DNA of 15,209 nucleotides from Liolophura sinensis (GCF_032854445.1 NC_072326.1:1-15209); one strand, 5' to 3'. Shown: positions 1 through 8,758, counted from the first letter of the stretch. Program-made: numbers and translations. Notes: generated by a model not told the origin, from the sequence alone.

Positions 1-65
1 AGTAAGATAAGCTAAGTTAAGCTATTGGGTTCATACCTCAATTATGAGATAAATCTCTCTTATTA
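1..65 (+). tRNA. trnM: tRNA-Met (anticodon CAT)
   Basis: A full cloverleaf is visible. The acceptor stem AGTAAGA/TCTTATT pairs at 7 positions (one G-T), positions 8-9 are TA, the D arm is AGCT..AGCT, the anticodon loop TTCATAC carries CAT, and the T arm is GAGA..TCTC. It is the only Met tRNA in the window and must serve both initiation and elongation, as is usual in animal mitochondria. It abuts rrnS directly and closes the E-G-Q-W-Y-C-M cluster that continues from the right end of the window if the molecule is circular. Confidence 0.96.
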
Positions 66-918
66 GGAGAATTTGGTTTTGGTTTTGATTTGGCTTGTGC
101 TAGCGATAACACATGATAGTTTTGTTTGAAACTGTAAGTTATGTATCTATCTTTTTGGCTCTTAAAGAGGTTAGTCAGATGGGTTTGTTATTATCAAAGA
201 TATTGATGACAGAAATATTTACAACATCAGTGTAGAATATTAATCAAAAAGGGAACTTTGTATTAGGCAGGGCTAATAAAGGTAGCTAAATTTGTGCCAG
301 CAGCTGCGGTTAAACAATAAGCTTAAGTCAAATAAAAGCGGTAAAAAATAGTTATGTGATTAAAAGTCATTTTTTGTATTATATAAAGGTAGAATTTTAA
401 TATAAATGCAGAGTTAATTTGTGGCTATGTGCAGAATCTGTGAAGCTTTTAGTTAAAACTGGGATTAGATACCCCATTATTAGGAAATTAAATTTGTTTA
501 CCTGGGGATTACGAGCTATAGCTTAAAATCCAAAAGACTTGGCGGTACTTTAATTTCCGTCCAGGGGAACCTGTCCTTTAAATCGATAATCCACGTTAAA
601 CCTTACTTTACTTATTTATTTAATTAGCTTGTATACTGCCGTCATCAGCTTACGCTTGAGGCTAATAAAGTTGGCTTTTTAATTTAGTATTTTTATGTCA
701 GGTCAAAGTGCAGCTTATGGTAAAGTAGTGATGGGTTACAATTTAAATTCGAATTTCTGTAGTTTTATTGCAATAAAGAATGAACGGTGGACTTGGAAGT
801 AATATTTATTTAGAATAATAATATGAATGTGGTTACTAAAGTGTGTACATATCGCCCGTCGCTCTCTTAAAAATAAGAGATAAGTCGTAACATAGTAGGG
901 GTAGCTGAAGCTGTTCCT
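66..918 (+). rRNA. rrnS: 12S (small subunit) ribosomal RNA
   Basis: Mitochondrial small-subunit rRNA. The highly conserved 530 loop (GTGCCAGCAGCTGCGGTTA, from 294), the GGGATTAGATACCC core (about 461-474), and the decoding-region 3' segment with ATCGCCCGTCGCTC (about 850-865) and AAGTCGTAACATAGTAGG (about 882-899) are all present in order. The ends are set by the flanking tRNAs trnM and trnV, giving about 853 nt, a normal size for molluscs. The exact 5' and 3' ends cannot be read from sequence alone and could differ by a few bases. It lies on the same strand as rrnL, nad1 and nad5. Confidence 0.95.
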
Positions 919-984
919 TAGGATATAGCATAGTAAAATGTTTTTTATTTACACTGAAAAGAGGGTTGATTAGACCTATCCTAA
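919..984 (+). tRNA. trnV: tRNA-Val (anticodon TAC)
   Basis: It lies between the two rRNAs, its usual place. The acceptor stem TAGGATA/TATCCTA is fully paired. The D arm is GCAT..ATGT, and the anticodon stem TTTTA/TGAAA encloses loop TTTACAC with anticodon TAC. It probably provides the cleavage point that separates 12S from 16S in the primary transcript. Confidence 0.93.
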
Positions 985-2278
985 ATAGCTAAAAATTTAT
1001 TTAAATGATATTTGTTAAAAATATTAAAGTTTTTGCGGGCTAGTAGTTTAAACGAAAGTCATAGAGAAAACGAAAGTACTGTAAAGGAAAATATTAAATA
1101 TATATGATAGTATAAATTAATTTTAGTACCTTTTGCATTATGGTTTAACGAGAAATAAGCTTGTTTTAATGTTTTCTAGAAAGAAGAAGAGTTATATTCA
1201 GACGAATGAGTAGTGTAGCATAACTATTTTTAGATCTGTTTATGGTAGTGAAACGCTAACGGATTTTCTGATAGCTAGTTGGAAGAGAAAAGCATTTGAG
1301 TGCGATTTATAAATGAAAAATAAAGTGTGATTTAGCTTGATTTTTATTTGTAAGTTTTTGTTTTTTAGGTTGAGCTAAAAAATTGATGAAAATTTATGGT
1401 TAAATTTAATGTAATGTAGGTTTAATAGTTTCTATCATTTTTACGGTTTTATAACGAAGTTTTATTAGGATTGTATGATTAAAATTTTCTGTTTATATTT
1501 TCCCTTAATTTGTAATTATGTTGAATTTAATATTTATGTTGAAATTAGTATTGGTTTATTTCTTGCTTGATGGTTTTGAACTTAAAGCTGAAACTTTTTA
1601 TATATATTGAAATGAGAAAAAGGAACTCGGCAAATATGAATTTCGCCTGTTTATCAAAAACATCGCTCTTTGTAAATATAAAATAAGGAGTCGTACCTGC
1701 CCGGTGAAAAATTTAACGGCCGCAGTACCCTGACTGTGCAAAGGTAGCATAATCATTTGCCTTTTAATTGAAGGCTGGAATGAATGGTTTGACGAAATTC
1801 TTCTGTCTCTATCTTATTAAATAGAATTTAATTTTTAGGTGAAGAAGCCTGAATGAAGTCAAAAGACGAAAAGACCCTGTCGAACTTTAGAGTAATTATA
1901 AAATTATATGCTTTTTAGAATAAATGTTTTTTAGAATTTCTCTTTTGTTGGGGTGACAGAAGAACAGATAAAGCTTCTTTTAGTTGAGGAAACTTATATG
2001 TTGAAAAGATCCATAAAAATTTATGATAGTAAGATAAGTTACCGCAGGGATAACAGCGTTATTTTTCTGGAGAGTTCAAATTGAAGGAAAAGATTGCGAC
2101 CTCGATGTTGGATTGGAATACCTAATAGGCGGAGAAGCTTGTTGTTGGGGGTCTGTTCGACCTTTAAATTTCCACATGATCTGAGTTCAAACCGGTGTAA
2201 GCCAGGTTGGTTTCTATCTTTGATAAAATATTATTGGTTTTAGTACGAAAGGATTAAGCTGATAAAAATTTTTTATAG
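985..2278 (+). rRNA. rrnL: 16S (large subunit) ribosomal RNA
   Basis: Mitochondrial large-subunit rRNA, bounded by trnV and trnL1, about 1294 nt. The AT-rich 5' half is poorly conserved, as expected. The 3' half carries the standard landmarks: CGCAGTACCCTGACTGTGCA (1721-1740), GACGAAAAGACCCTG (1865-1879), the peptidyl-transferase segment with ACCGCAGGGATAACAGCG (from 2041) and GACCTCGATGTTGG (about 2098), and a sarcin-ricin-like AGTACGAAAGGA (2242-2253). The ends are assumed from the tRNAs and could be off by several bases, most likely at the 5' side. Confidence 0.95.
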
Positions 2279-2350
2279 ATGTCAAGTTAGCAAAATAGTG
2301 CAAATAGTTTAGAACTATTATATGAAGGTTAAAATCCATCATTTGATATA
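2279..2350 (+). tRNA. trnL1: tRNA-Leu (anticodon TAG, CUN codons)
   Basis: The acceptor stem ATGTCAA/TTGATAT pairs fully with one G-T. Anticodon stem AATAG/CTATT encloses loop TTTAGAA with anticodon TAG. The T arm GAAGG..CCATC is long and regular. It follows rrnL directly and is 11 nt upstream of the second Leu tRNA, giving the rrnL-L1-L2-nad1 order seen in conservative molluscan genomes. Confidence 0.94.
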
Positions 2351-2361
2351 TTGTTTTATGA

Positions 2362-2426
2362 ACTAAAGTGGCAGAGTAGTGCAATAGAGTTAAGTTCTAT
2401 AAATAGATTGGGAGATCTCTTTAGTT
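2362..2426 (+). tRNA. trnL2: tRNA-Leu (anticodon TAA, UUR codons)
   Basis: The acceptor stem ACTAAAG/CTTTAGT is perfect. Anticodon stem ATAGA/TCTAT encloses loop GTTAAGT with anticodon TAA. The D arm is reduced to GC..GC pairing around AGAGTAGT. The gene ends exactly where the GTG start of nad1 begins, so cleavage at its 3' end would create the nad1 5' end. Confidence 0.93.
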
Positions 2427-3377
2427 GTGAAGGTTAGTTTTGTATGAATGGTTGTTTCTTATGTTTGTATTCTTTTAAGTGTAGCTTTTTTTACTCTTTT
2501 TGAGCGTAAGGGGTTAGGGTATGTTCAAATTCGCAAAGGGCCTAATAAAGTAGGATATATAGGAGTAATTCAGCCTTTAGCTGATGCTTTGAAGTTATTT
2601 TTGAAAGAGGAAAGGGGAATTAGAGTATCAAATAAAGGACCTTATTATGTGGGGCCGGGGTTGAGTTTAGTTTTATCTTTATGTCTTTGATCTTTATATT
2701 GAACTAATTTTAGGGTATGGAGGATAGAGCTTAGAGTTATATTTTTTTTGTGTGTTTCTGCTCTTAATGTTTATGGTACTATGGTTAGGGGGTGAGCTTC
2801 TAATTCTAAGTATTCGCTTCTTGGGGCTCTTCGAGCAGTGGCACAGACAATTTCTTATGAAGTGAGGTTATTTTTACTTTTATTATCTGTTATTAGCTTA
2901 AGAGGTAGATTAAGTTTTAGTAAGATTGGCTTATTTCAATATTCATTTTGGAACATAGTAATTTTGTTTCCTGTTTTTTTTATATGGCTTGTTGTTTGTG
3001 TGGCGGAGACTAATCGGGCTCCTTTTGACTTTGCTGAAGGAGAATCAGAGTTAGTCTCTGGGTTTAATGTAGAATATGGTGGAGGTGTTTTTGCTCTAAT
3101 TTTTCTTGCTGAATATGCAAGAATTTTGTTTATAAGAATAATAACTTCCATTATTTTTCTAGGGGAACAAAATATAAGGATTTTTAGTCTTTTTTTTTTC
3201 TGAAGTAAGGTGGTGATTGTTAGATTTTTCTTTATTTGAATTCGAGGGACTTACCCCCGTTTTCGTTATGATCTTCTAATGAAATTGACTTGGCTGAGTT
3301 TGTTGCCAGTTTCTTTGTTTGTGTTAGTTTGAGGAGTTGCTTTTAAATTTTTAGTTGTAGTTTTTGGGATCAGATAG
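2427..3377 (+). CDS. nad1: NADH dehydrogenase subunit 1
   Basis: Membrane subunit of respiratory complex I at the quinone-binding junction with the peripheral arm. The 316-residue product has the family hallmarks in order: [14 protein letters not shown] and RKGPNKVG (about residues 21-40), QTISYEV near the middle, [14 protein letters not shown] with GFNVEY after it, and [10 protein letters not shown] near the end. The start is taken as GTG, immediately after trnL2. An internal ATG seven codons later would clip the first membrane helix. The stop is TAG. The last 8 nt lie opposite the 3' acceptor strand of an antisense trnP. Codon use is very rich in T and G, including a run of T about 3189-3198 that keeps frame. 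Length matches the family (about 310-316). Confidence 0.97.
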
Positions 3378-3434
3378 CAAGATATCTTGTTTTTTGACTT
3401 CCAATGCCAATGTTTTGTTTTAAACTACTATCTG
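3370..3434 (-). tRNA. trnP: tRNA-Pro (anticodon TGG), on the minus strand
   Basis: Read on the minus strand this is a textbook cloverleaf: acceptor CAGATAG/CTATCTG, TA at positions 8-9, D arm GTTT..AAAC, anticodon stem TTGGC/GTCAA with loop ATTGGAA (anticodon TGG), T arm AAG..CTT, discriminator A. Read on the plus strand the acceptor still pairs, but positions 8-9 become CA, the anticodon stem has an A-C clash and the loop would give CCA, so the minus strand is preferred. The neighbours nad1 and nad6 are on plus. It overlaps the nad1 stop region by 8 nt on the opposite strand and ends 3 nt before nad6. Confidence 0.88.
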
Positions 3435-3437
3435 GAC

Positions 3438-3935
3438 ATGACTATGCTATCTTTGTTTTCTTTAATTTTAAGAATTGGATTTATCTTACCCATAGTGTCG
3501 CAGCCTTTGTCAATGGGAAGTTTAATTTTGATTAATAGGTTTATAATTAGGATCTGTGTTTTTTTCGAGAGGGGGAGTTGGTTTGGATTTATTTTATTTT
3601 TAATTTATATTGGAGGACTATTAGTAATATTTGCCTATGTCACAGCATTAACTCCTAACTTAGTATTTAAGAAAGGAAGTTTAAAGTTTGGGTTTTTTTT
3701 GATATATTTTTTTTGAGTTAGTTTATTCTTATGTAGTAGTGTTGTTGGGATCCCTGGGGAAGTAGAAAGACTTTCACTTCTATGGGAAGGAGGATATCAT
3801 AAGCAAGGGATATCCTTATTCTCTTTTTTTGGGGGAATGACTGCAAGGGGGTTAGTTCTTATTCTGTTGTTTATTTTGCTATGTGTAGTTAAAGTTTGCT
3901 ATAAAAGCAAGGGAGCCTTACGTCCTTATAAGTAA
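3438..3935 (+). CDS. nad6: NADH dehydrogenase subunit 6
   Basis: Small, fast-evolving membrane subunit of complex I, 165 residues, within the molluscan range. The recognisable core is [24 protein letters not shown] around residues 50-75, which matches the family signature of Tyr-Ile-Gly-Gly-hydrophobic-hydrophobic-Val-hydrophobic-Phe-Ala-Tyr. Predicted helices precede and follow it and the C-terminus is short and basic (ending RPYK). The ATG chosen lies 3 nt after the trnP gene; an ATG further upstream in frame (3387) falls inside the tRNA and is unlikely. It stops with TAA and is separated from cob by one base, so the two may share one mRNA. Confidence 0.95.
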
Positions 3936-3936
3936 T

Positions 3937-5076
3937 ATGCTTAAACCTTTGCGTTCTAGTCACCCTATTTTGAAGATTTTTAATGGATCTTTGGTGGACC
4001 TTCCTTCTCCTCCTAATCTGTCTATTTGATGAAATTTTGGTTCTTTATTAGGATTTTGTTTAGTTTTACAAATTTTAACTGGGCTGTTTTTAGCAATACA
4101 TTATGCTACTAGAGTAGATTTAGCTTTTTCATCAGTAGCTCATATTGGTCGGGATGTTAATTTTGGGTGGGTTATTCGAAGGGCTCATGCTAATGGGGCT
4201 TCTTGGTTTTTTATTTGTATTTACTTTCATATTGCTCGAGGGCTTTATTATGGTTCTTATGTTAATATTCACACTTGAAATTTAGGAGTGATTCTTTTTT
4301 TCCTAACAATAGGAGCAGCTTTTATTGGATATGTCTTACCGTGAGGGCAGATATCTTTTTGAGGAGCTACTGTTATTACTAATCTAGTTTCTGCATTACC
4401 CTATATTGGTAAAGATGTAGTACAATGAATTTGGGGGGGATTTGCTGTTGATAATGCTACATTAACTCGATTTTTTACTCTTCATTATTTGGTTCCTTTT
4501 ATTATTATATTATTTAGAGTATTGCATTTATTGTTTTTGCATGAAACGGGATCTAATAATCCTTTAGGATTAAACAGAGACATGGAAAAGGTTAGTTTGC
4601 ATTCTTACTACTTATTAAAAGACTTAATTGGATTTCTTTTAGTTAGTTTTTTTCTTGTTATACTTGTCTTATTGGAACCTAATCTATTAACAGACCCGGA
4701 GAATTTTATCCCTGCTAACCCCTTGGTTACTCCAGTTCATATTCAGCCGGAATGATATTTTCTTTTTGCTTATGCTATTTTACGATCTATCCCTAATAAG
4801 CTAGGAGGAGTTCTTGGGTTACTAATGTCCATTGTAGTTCTTTTTTTTGTTCCCTTACTTCACTTAGGTGAATTTCGTTCATTAAGTTTTTATTTTTTAA
4901 ATCAAGGGTTATTTTGATCTTTTGTTTCAGTCTTTTTTCTATTAACATGGATTGGTAGTCAGCCCGTGGAAGATCCTTTCATTACGATGGGGCAAATTTT
5001 GACTTTATTATATTTTTCTTTTTTTATTTTGAACCCAGTCTTCCAATGAAGAAGAGATTATGTTTTAAAAAAATAA
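3937..5076 (+). CDS. cob: cytochrome b
   Basis: Central redox subunit of complex III (ubiquinol-cytochrome c reductase) in the inner membrane. The 379-residue product has all four haem-ligating histidines at canonical spacing: His84 (SAHANGAS), His98 (YFHIARG), His183 (TLHYLVPF) and His197 ([15 protein letters not shown]). The quinone-site PEWYF motif is intact ([21 protein letters not shown]). The ATG start gives the usual molluscan N-terminus [10 protein letters not shown], and the stop is TAA just before trnS2. The gene sits one base after nad6 without an intervening tRNA. Trp is encoded by TGA at several conserved sites (for example LPWGQMSFWGAT). Confidence 0.98.
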
Positions 5077-5084
5077 TTATTGAT

Positions 5085-5149
5085 TACTATTCTCTTGGGA
5101 GTCAGTGTTTTGAAAACACGAAAGAAGTGTTCGAATCACTTAATAGTTT
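5085..5149 (+). tRNA. trnS2: tRNA-Ser (anticodon TGA, UCN codons)
   Basis: Anticodon arm GTGT..ACAC encloses loop TTTGAAA (anticodon TGA), with D arm CTC..GAG and a strong T arm AAGTG-TTCGAAT-CACTT. The acceptor stem TACTATT/AATAGTT has six pairs with a T-T at the first position, so the 5' end could be one base different. It follows cob after 8 nt and meets the opposite-strand trnT end to end (1 nt shared). Confidence 0.9.
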
Positions 5150-5215
5150 ACTAAAAGAATATAATGTATTCAGTCTTTGGTTTACAAGACCAATGCTTAT
5201 TAAAGCTTTTTTAGC
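5149..5215 (-). tRNA. trnT: tRNA-Thr (anticodon TGT)
   Basis: On the minus strand: acceptor GCTAAAA/TTTTAGT, D arm GCTT..AAGC, anticodon stem TTGGT/ACCAA around loop CTTGTAA (anticodon TGT), and T arm GAATA..TATTC. Its orientation against the flanking trnS2 and nad4L is the known state in Katharina-like molluscan genomes, so it is not itself a rearrangement. Confidence 0.94.
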
Positions 5216-5229
5216 GGATTTATTAAGAT

Positions 5230-5532
5230 ATGATAAGACTTTTTAATTCTATTTTTAGTGTTGGGGTAGTAATGAGGATTCTTTCTTTAATAGTTTTTTG
5301 TCTACAGCGAAAACACTTACTAAACTCTCTTTTAGCATTAGAAATAATAATGTTATCGATTTTTTTGGTTGTACTAGCTTCTAGCGCTAATATTAGGAGA
5401 GAAGGAATTATAGTTTTTGTAATATTAACTTTAGCTGCTTCTGAAGCAGCTTTGGGGTTAAGTTTATTAGTAATTTTAATTCGTAGACATGGGAATGACT
5501 ACGTTTCTTCTTTATCAATACATAAGTGTTAG
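5230..5532 (+). CDS. nad4L: NADH dehydrogenase subunit 4L
   Basis: Small three-helix subunit of complex I, 100 residues. The family core is clear: CLQRKHLLNSLLALEMMML followed by the EG..VFVMLTLAASEAALGLSLLV region, which contains the conserved helix-3 Ala-Ala-Ser-Glu-Ala-Ala-Leu-Gly-Leu stretch. It begins with ATG 14 nt after trnT and ends with TAG. Its last 7 nt overlap the start of nad4 in another frame, a common arrangement that implies a bicistronic mRNA. Confidence 0.96.
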   Translation: MIRLFNSIFSVGVVMRILSLIVFCLQRKHLLNSLLALEIIMLSIFLVVLASSANIRREGIIVFVILTLAASEAALGLSLLVILIRRHGNDYVSSLSIHKC

Positions 5533-6878
5533 CTTCCTTAATTCTATCTTTCTTAGCTGTGTTTTTAACAAGAAATAAAAAGTGGAAGTGATACTATAGG
5601 AGATGAAGATTTTTATTGATGTTTCTTTTTATTTTGTTTTATTTTTACTCTTCTATAGGGGTTCCTAAAATTATTGGATTCTTGTTTGCGGATTCTTTAT
5701 CTATTGTTTTGATTTTACTAAGGTGTTGAATTTCTTCTTTGATAATTTTGAGCAGAGGAGCAATTTTGTTTAAAAATTTTAGTAGTGGGGTTTTCTGTAA
5801 TTCTGTAATTATTTTAAATCTAATAATTATTTTAGTTTTTATACAAGAAAATTTTATTCTATTTTATATCTTTTTCGAAGGCTCTTTAGTACCTACGCTT
5901 TTGTTAATTTTAATTTGAGGGTATCAGCCGGAGCGCCTTCAGGCTGGAATATATATAGTAATTTATACAGTAGCGGGAGCATTGCCTTTCTTGCTTAATT
6001 TGGTTTTTTTGTTCAAAGCTAATGGGTCTCTTTCTTTATTAATAAAATGAGGCTTGCCTTTTTTTATAAGAGATTTAATATTTTTTCTATGATGATTCTT
6101 TATAATTTTGGTTTTTCTTGTTAAACTTCCTTTATTTGGGGTTCACTTGTGATTACCTAAAGCCCATGTAGAAGCTCCAGTTGCTGGTTCTATAATTTTA
6201 GCAGCTCTTTTATTAAAGCTGGGGGGCTACGGCTTAACTCGAATTGTTATAATTTTTCCTAAAATTAATATAACTTTAAGAAGATCTTTATTGATTTTTA
6301 GAATTATAGGAGGGGTTTTAAGAAGAATGGTGTGTATTCGTCAAATCGATATAAAAAGGTTAATTGCCTATTCTTCTATTGGTCATATGGGCTTGATGGC
6401 TGGGAGAATCTTGAGTGGTAGATTTTGAGGATTATCTGGGGGAGTAATAATAATGGTTGGTCATGCTTTTTCTTCGTCGGGCCTTTTTTTCATAGCCAAT
6501 ATTTTTTATAATAAAAGAGGATCTCGAAGAATCCTAATTTGTAAAGGATTTATTTGTATTTTACCGATTTTAAGACTATCTTTATTTCTATTATGTTCTG
6601 CTAATATAGCTGCTCCGCCTTCGTTAAACTTATTGAGAGAAATTATAATAATTATTAGGATTTTAAAAGTATCTCCTTTTCTTTTCTTTCCTTTAGCAAT
6701 CCTAAGATTTTTAGTAGCTGTTTATAGTTTATTTTTGTACACTAACACTCAGCACGGACAGTTCTCAAGTTTTATTAACCCTTTCAATGGGGTAGGGATT
6801 TTAACTTATTTAGTTATCTTTATACATTGAATTCCTGTTCAATTAACTTTATTAATCGGAGGATTATTTTTTTGTTAA
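5526..6878 (+). CDS. nad4: NADH dehydrogenase subunit 4
   Basis: Antiporter-like proton-pumping subunit of complex I, about 449-450 residues. Motifs in order: FEGSLVPTLLLILIWGYQPER (the lysine/glutamate helix region), [20 protein letters not shown] followed by AGSMILAALLLKLGGYG, and RQIDMKSLIAYSSIGHMG. The start is taken as GTG within the 7-nt overlap with nad4L, giving an N-terminus VLASLILSFL of typical length. The in-frame TAA ends 5 nt inside trnH; alternatively the message ends at T6873 and polyadenylation completes the stop. There is no tRNA between nad4L and nad4. Confidence 0.95.
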
Positions 6879-6936
6879 CTTAGTTTATAAAAACATTAGA
6901 TTGTGATTCTAAAATAAAGGCTTTACTTAGTTAACA
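6874..6936 (+). tRNA. trnH: tRNA-His (anticodon GTG)
   Basis: A regular cloverleaf: acceptor GTTAACT/AGTTAAC is perfect, TA at 8-9, D arm GTTT..AAAC, anticodon stem TTAGA/TCTAA with loop TTGTGAT, and a small T arm AAG..CTT. It separates nad4 and nad5 and abuts the nad5 ATG. Five bases overlap the full nad4 stop codon. Confidence 0.95.
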
Positions 6937-8652
6937 ATGAAATTTATTATGAATAGCAGGTTATTTGCTTCGTTATTTCTTTTTTTTTATGTATTTTTAG
7001 GGGTAAAGGCGGTAGCTATACTTATATATTACCATAAGAGAGTTTTATTACATATTATTTTTTTCGAATTAAATTCTGTTTTTATAACCTTTCCTGTTAT
7101 CTTTGATTGAAAAAGAATTATATTTAGAGTTCTAGTTTGTTTTATTTCTAGCTGCGTAATATTTTTCTCTAAAAGTTACATATCTAATGATATTTTTTTA
7201 TCTCGGTTTGTTTGAATTGTTATATTATTTGTTTTATCCATAAATTTTTTGATTTTTATTCCAAATTTAATTTCTTTATTATTAGGCTGAGATGGGCTAG
7301 GGTTAGTTTCATTTTGTTTGGTGATTTATTATCAAAATCCTAAATCATTAGGGGCCGGATTAATAACCGCTTTTATAAATCGGATTGGAGATGTTGGGAT
7401 TTTAATAAGAGCTGGTTGAATGTTTAGCCAAGGGCATTGAGATGGTACTTTTATTTGAAATTTTGATATAAGATATATAAGAGCTTTTATAATTCTTCTA
7501 GCAGGTATAACTAAAAGTGCTCAAATTCCTTTTTGCAGATGACTTCCAGCTGCTATGGCGGCTCCAACCCCTGTCTCAGCTTTAGTTCATTCCTCTACCT
7601 TGGTCACAGCCGGGGTTTTTCTTTTAATTCGATTTTTTTCTTTCTTAGACCAGCTTGTATGATTTAAACCAGCAGTTTTATTCATTTCAGTAAGAACTAT
7701 ATTAATAGCAGGAATTGCAGCCAACTTTGAAATAGATTTAAAAAAAATCATTGCCTTGTCTACTTTAAGCCAGCTAGGAGTAATGATAATAAGGATTGGA
7801 ATTGGTTATCCTGAGTTAGCTTTGATTCATTTATTTACTCATGCTTTATTCAAGGCCCTTCTCTTCTTGTGTGCCGGAAATATTATTCATCTCCATAATA
7901 ATAATCAAGACATTCGAAAAATAAGACAGCTTTGGAAACATTTGCCTGTAACTAGAACTTGTTTTAATATTGCTAACCTAGCTTTATGTGGAATTCCATT
8001 TTTCGCAGGATTTTATTCTAAAGATTACATTATTGAGATAATAATTTTTGATCAAATAAACTTGGTTACAAGAATAATAGTTTTCTTGGCTACTTTTTTA
8101 ACTGTAATATACTCTGTCCGTTTGTCAATTCTTGTTTTCTGAAGTTCTATAACTCAAAATCCCTATCTATGCAATAGAGATGAAGATATTTATATTCTTA
8201 TGCCTCTATTAATATTAACAAGAGGGGCTATCTTAAGAGGGGCGGCTTTTTCTTGATTGATAATAAGACCTGCGCTCGTTCCTTTTATTAGTATATTTGA
8301 CAAAATATTAGTTTTATCTCTAACAGTGGTCAGAGGGGCTATAGGAGGAATTTTATTTAGAAATGCTTTTCACAAAAAAAAGATAATAATCAATGATTTT
8401 TTTTCATACATATGATTTATATCTCTTTTAAGCAATAACTTTGTTAGTATTCCGGTTCTAAAGTCAGGACAAATAGCCCTTAAAGTTTTAGACTTAGGTT
8501 GGTTAGAAAACATCAGGGGAGAAGGAATTTTTAGATTTTTAATCAACTGTTCTAGTAATAACCAAAAAAGTCAAGGAAATTTATTTAACTCTATTGTTAG
8601 ATTAAGTCTAATCACTTTAAGATTTTTTCCTCTTTTTTTCTATTTTTTCTAA
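6937..8652 (+). CDS. nad5: NADH dehydrogenase subunit 5
   Basis: Largest proton-pumping antiporter-like subunit of complex I, 571 residues, typical for molluscs. Signatures: [29 protein letters not shown], the central [38 protein letters not shown] block, and further on [16 protein letters not shown] with [14 protein letters not shown]. The ATG immediately follows trnH and the stop is TAA followed by an in-frame TAG, just before trnF. Compared with nad1 at the other end of the plus-strand block, the sequence looks less G-rich and more A-rich, though I have not counted bases. Confidence 0.97.
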
Positions 8653-8654
8653 TA

Positions 8655-8722
8655 GGATATGTAGCTTATTGATAAGAGCGTAGCAGTGAAGTTGCTAAGG
8701 AATTATGTTTTAATTATATCTA
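8655..8722 (+). tRNA. trnF: tRNA-Phe (anticodon GAA)
   Basis: Acceptor GGATATG/TATATCT pairs with two G-T ends, TA at 8-9, D arm GCTT..GAGC, anticodon stem TAGCA/TGCTA with loop GTGAAGT (anticodon GAA), and T arm ATTA..TAAT. It ends the plus-strand gene block. On the far side of a 36-nt spacer the minus-strand genes terminate with atp6. Confidence 0.93.
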
Positions 8723-8758
8723 CTAGCGTTATATAACTATATAAATCTAATTATTTAT
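8723..8758. other. intergenic spacer at the convergent gene junction
   Basis: Short AT-rich stretch where the plus-strand block (ending trnF) and minus-strand block (ending atp6) meet. It contains a 10-bp perfect palindrome GTTATATAAC at 8728-8737. No gene or tRNA fold is visible. Because atp6 has no tRNA downstream on its own strand, its mRNA 3' end may be defined here, or by cleavage opposite trnF. That is inference. Confidence 0.6.

Noticed and set aside
2936-3151. 71-codon open frame on the minus strand
   Set aside because: It lies wholly antisense to the conserved core of nad1 and has no recognisable product; it is a shadow frame.
3189-3198. Possible frameshift at the long T run in nad1
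   Set aside because: The frame on both sides gives conserved nad1 sequence (FLGEQN before, [10 protein letters not shown] after), so the run length is consistent.
2448-3203. nad1, cob, nad4, nad5, cox1 and others looking like fragments or pseudogenes broken by stops
   Set aside because: The breaks are all TGA codons at conserved Trp sites; with the invertebrate mitochondrial code every one of the 13 frames is intact.
3371-3434. A plus-strand tRNA-Trp (CCA) read from the trnP locus
   Set aside because: It needs an A-C mismatch in the anticodon stem and lacks TA at positions 8-9; a far better trnW with TCA exists at 14993-15058.
5046-5246. 66-codon plus-strand frame across the end of cob, trnS2 and trnT
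   Set aside because: It joins cob codons to tRNA sequence; in the invertebrate mitochondrial code the cob frame stops at 5076 and the frame has no homology beyond it.
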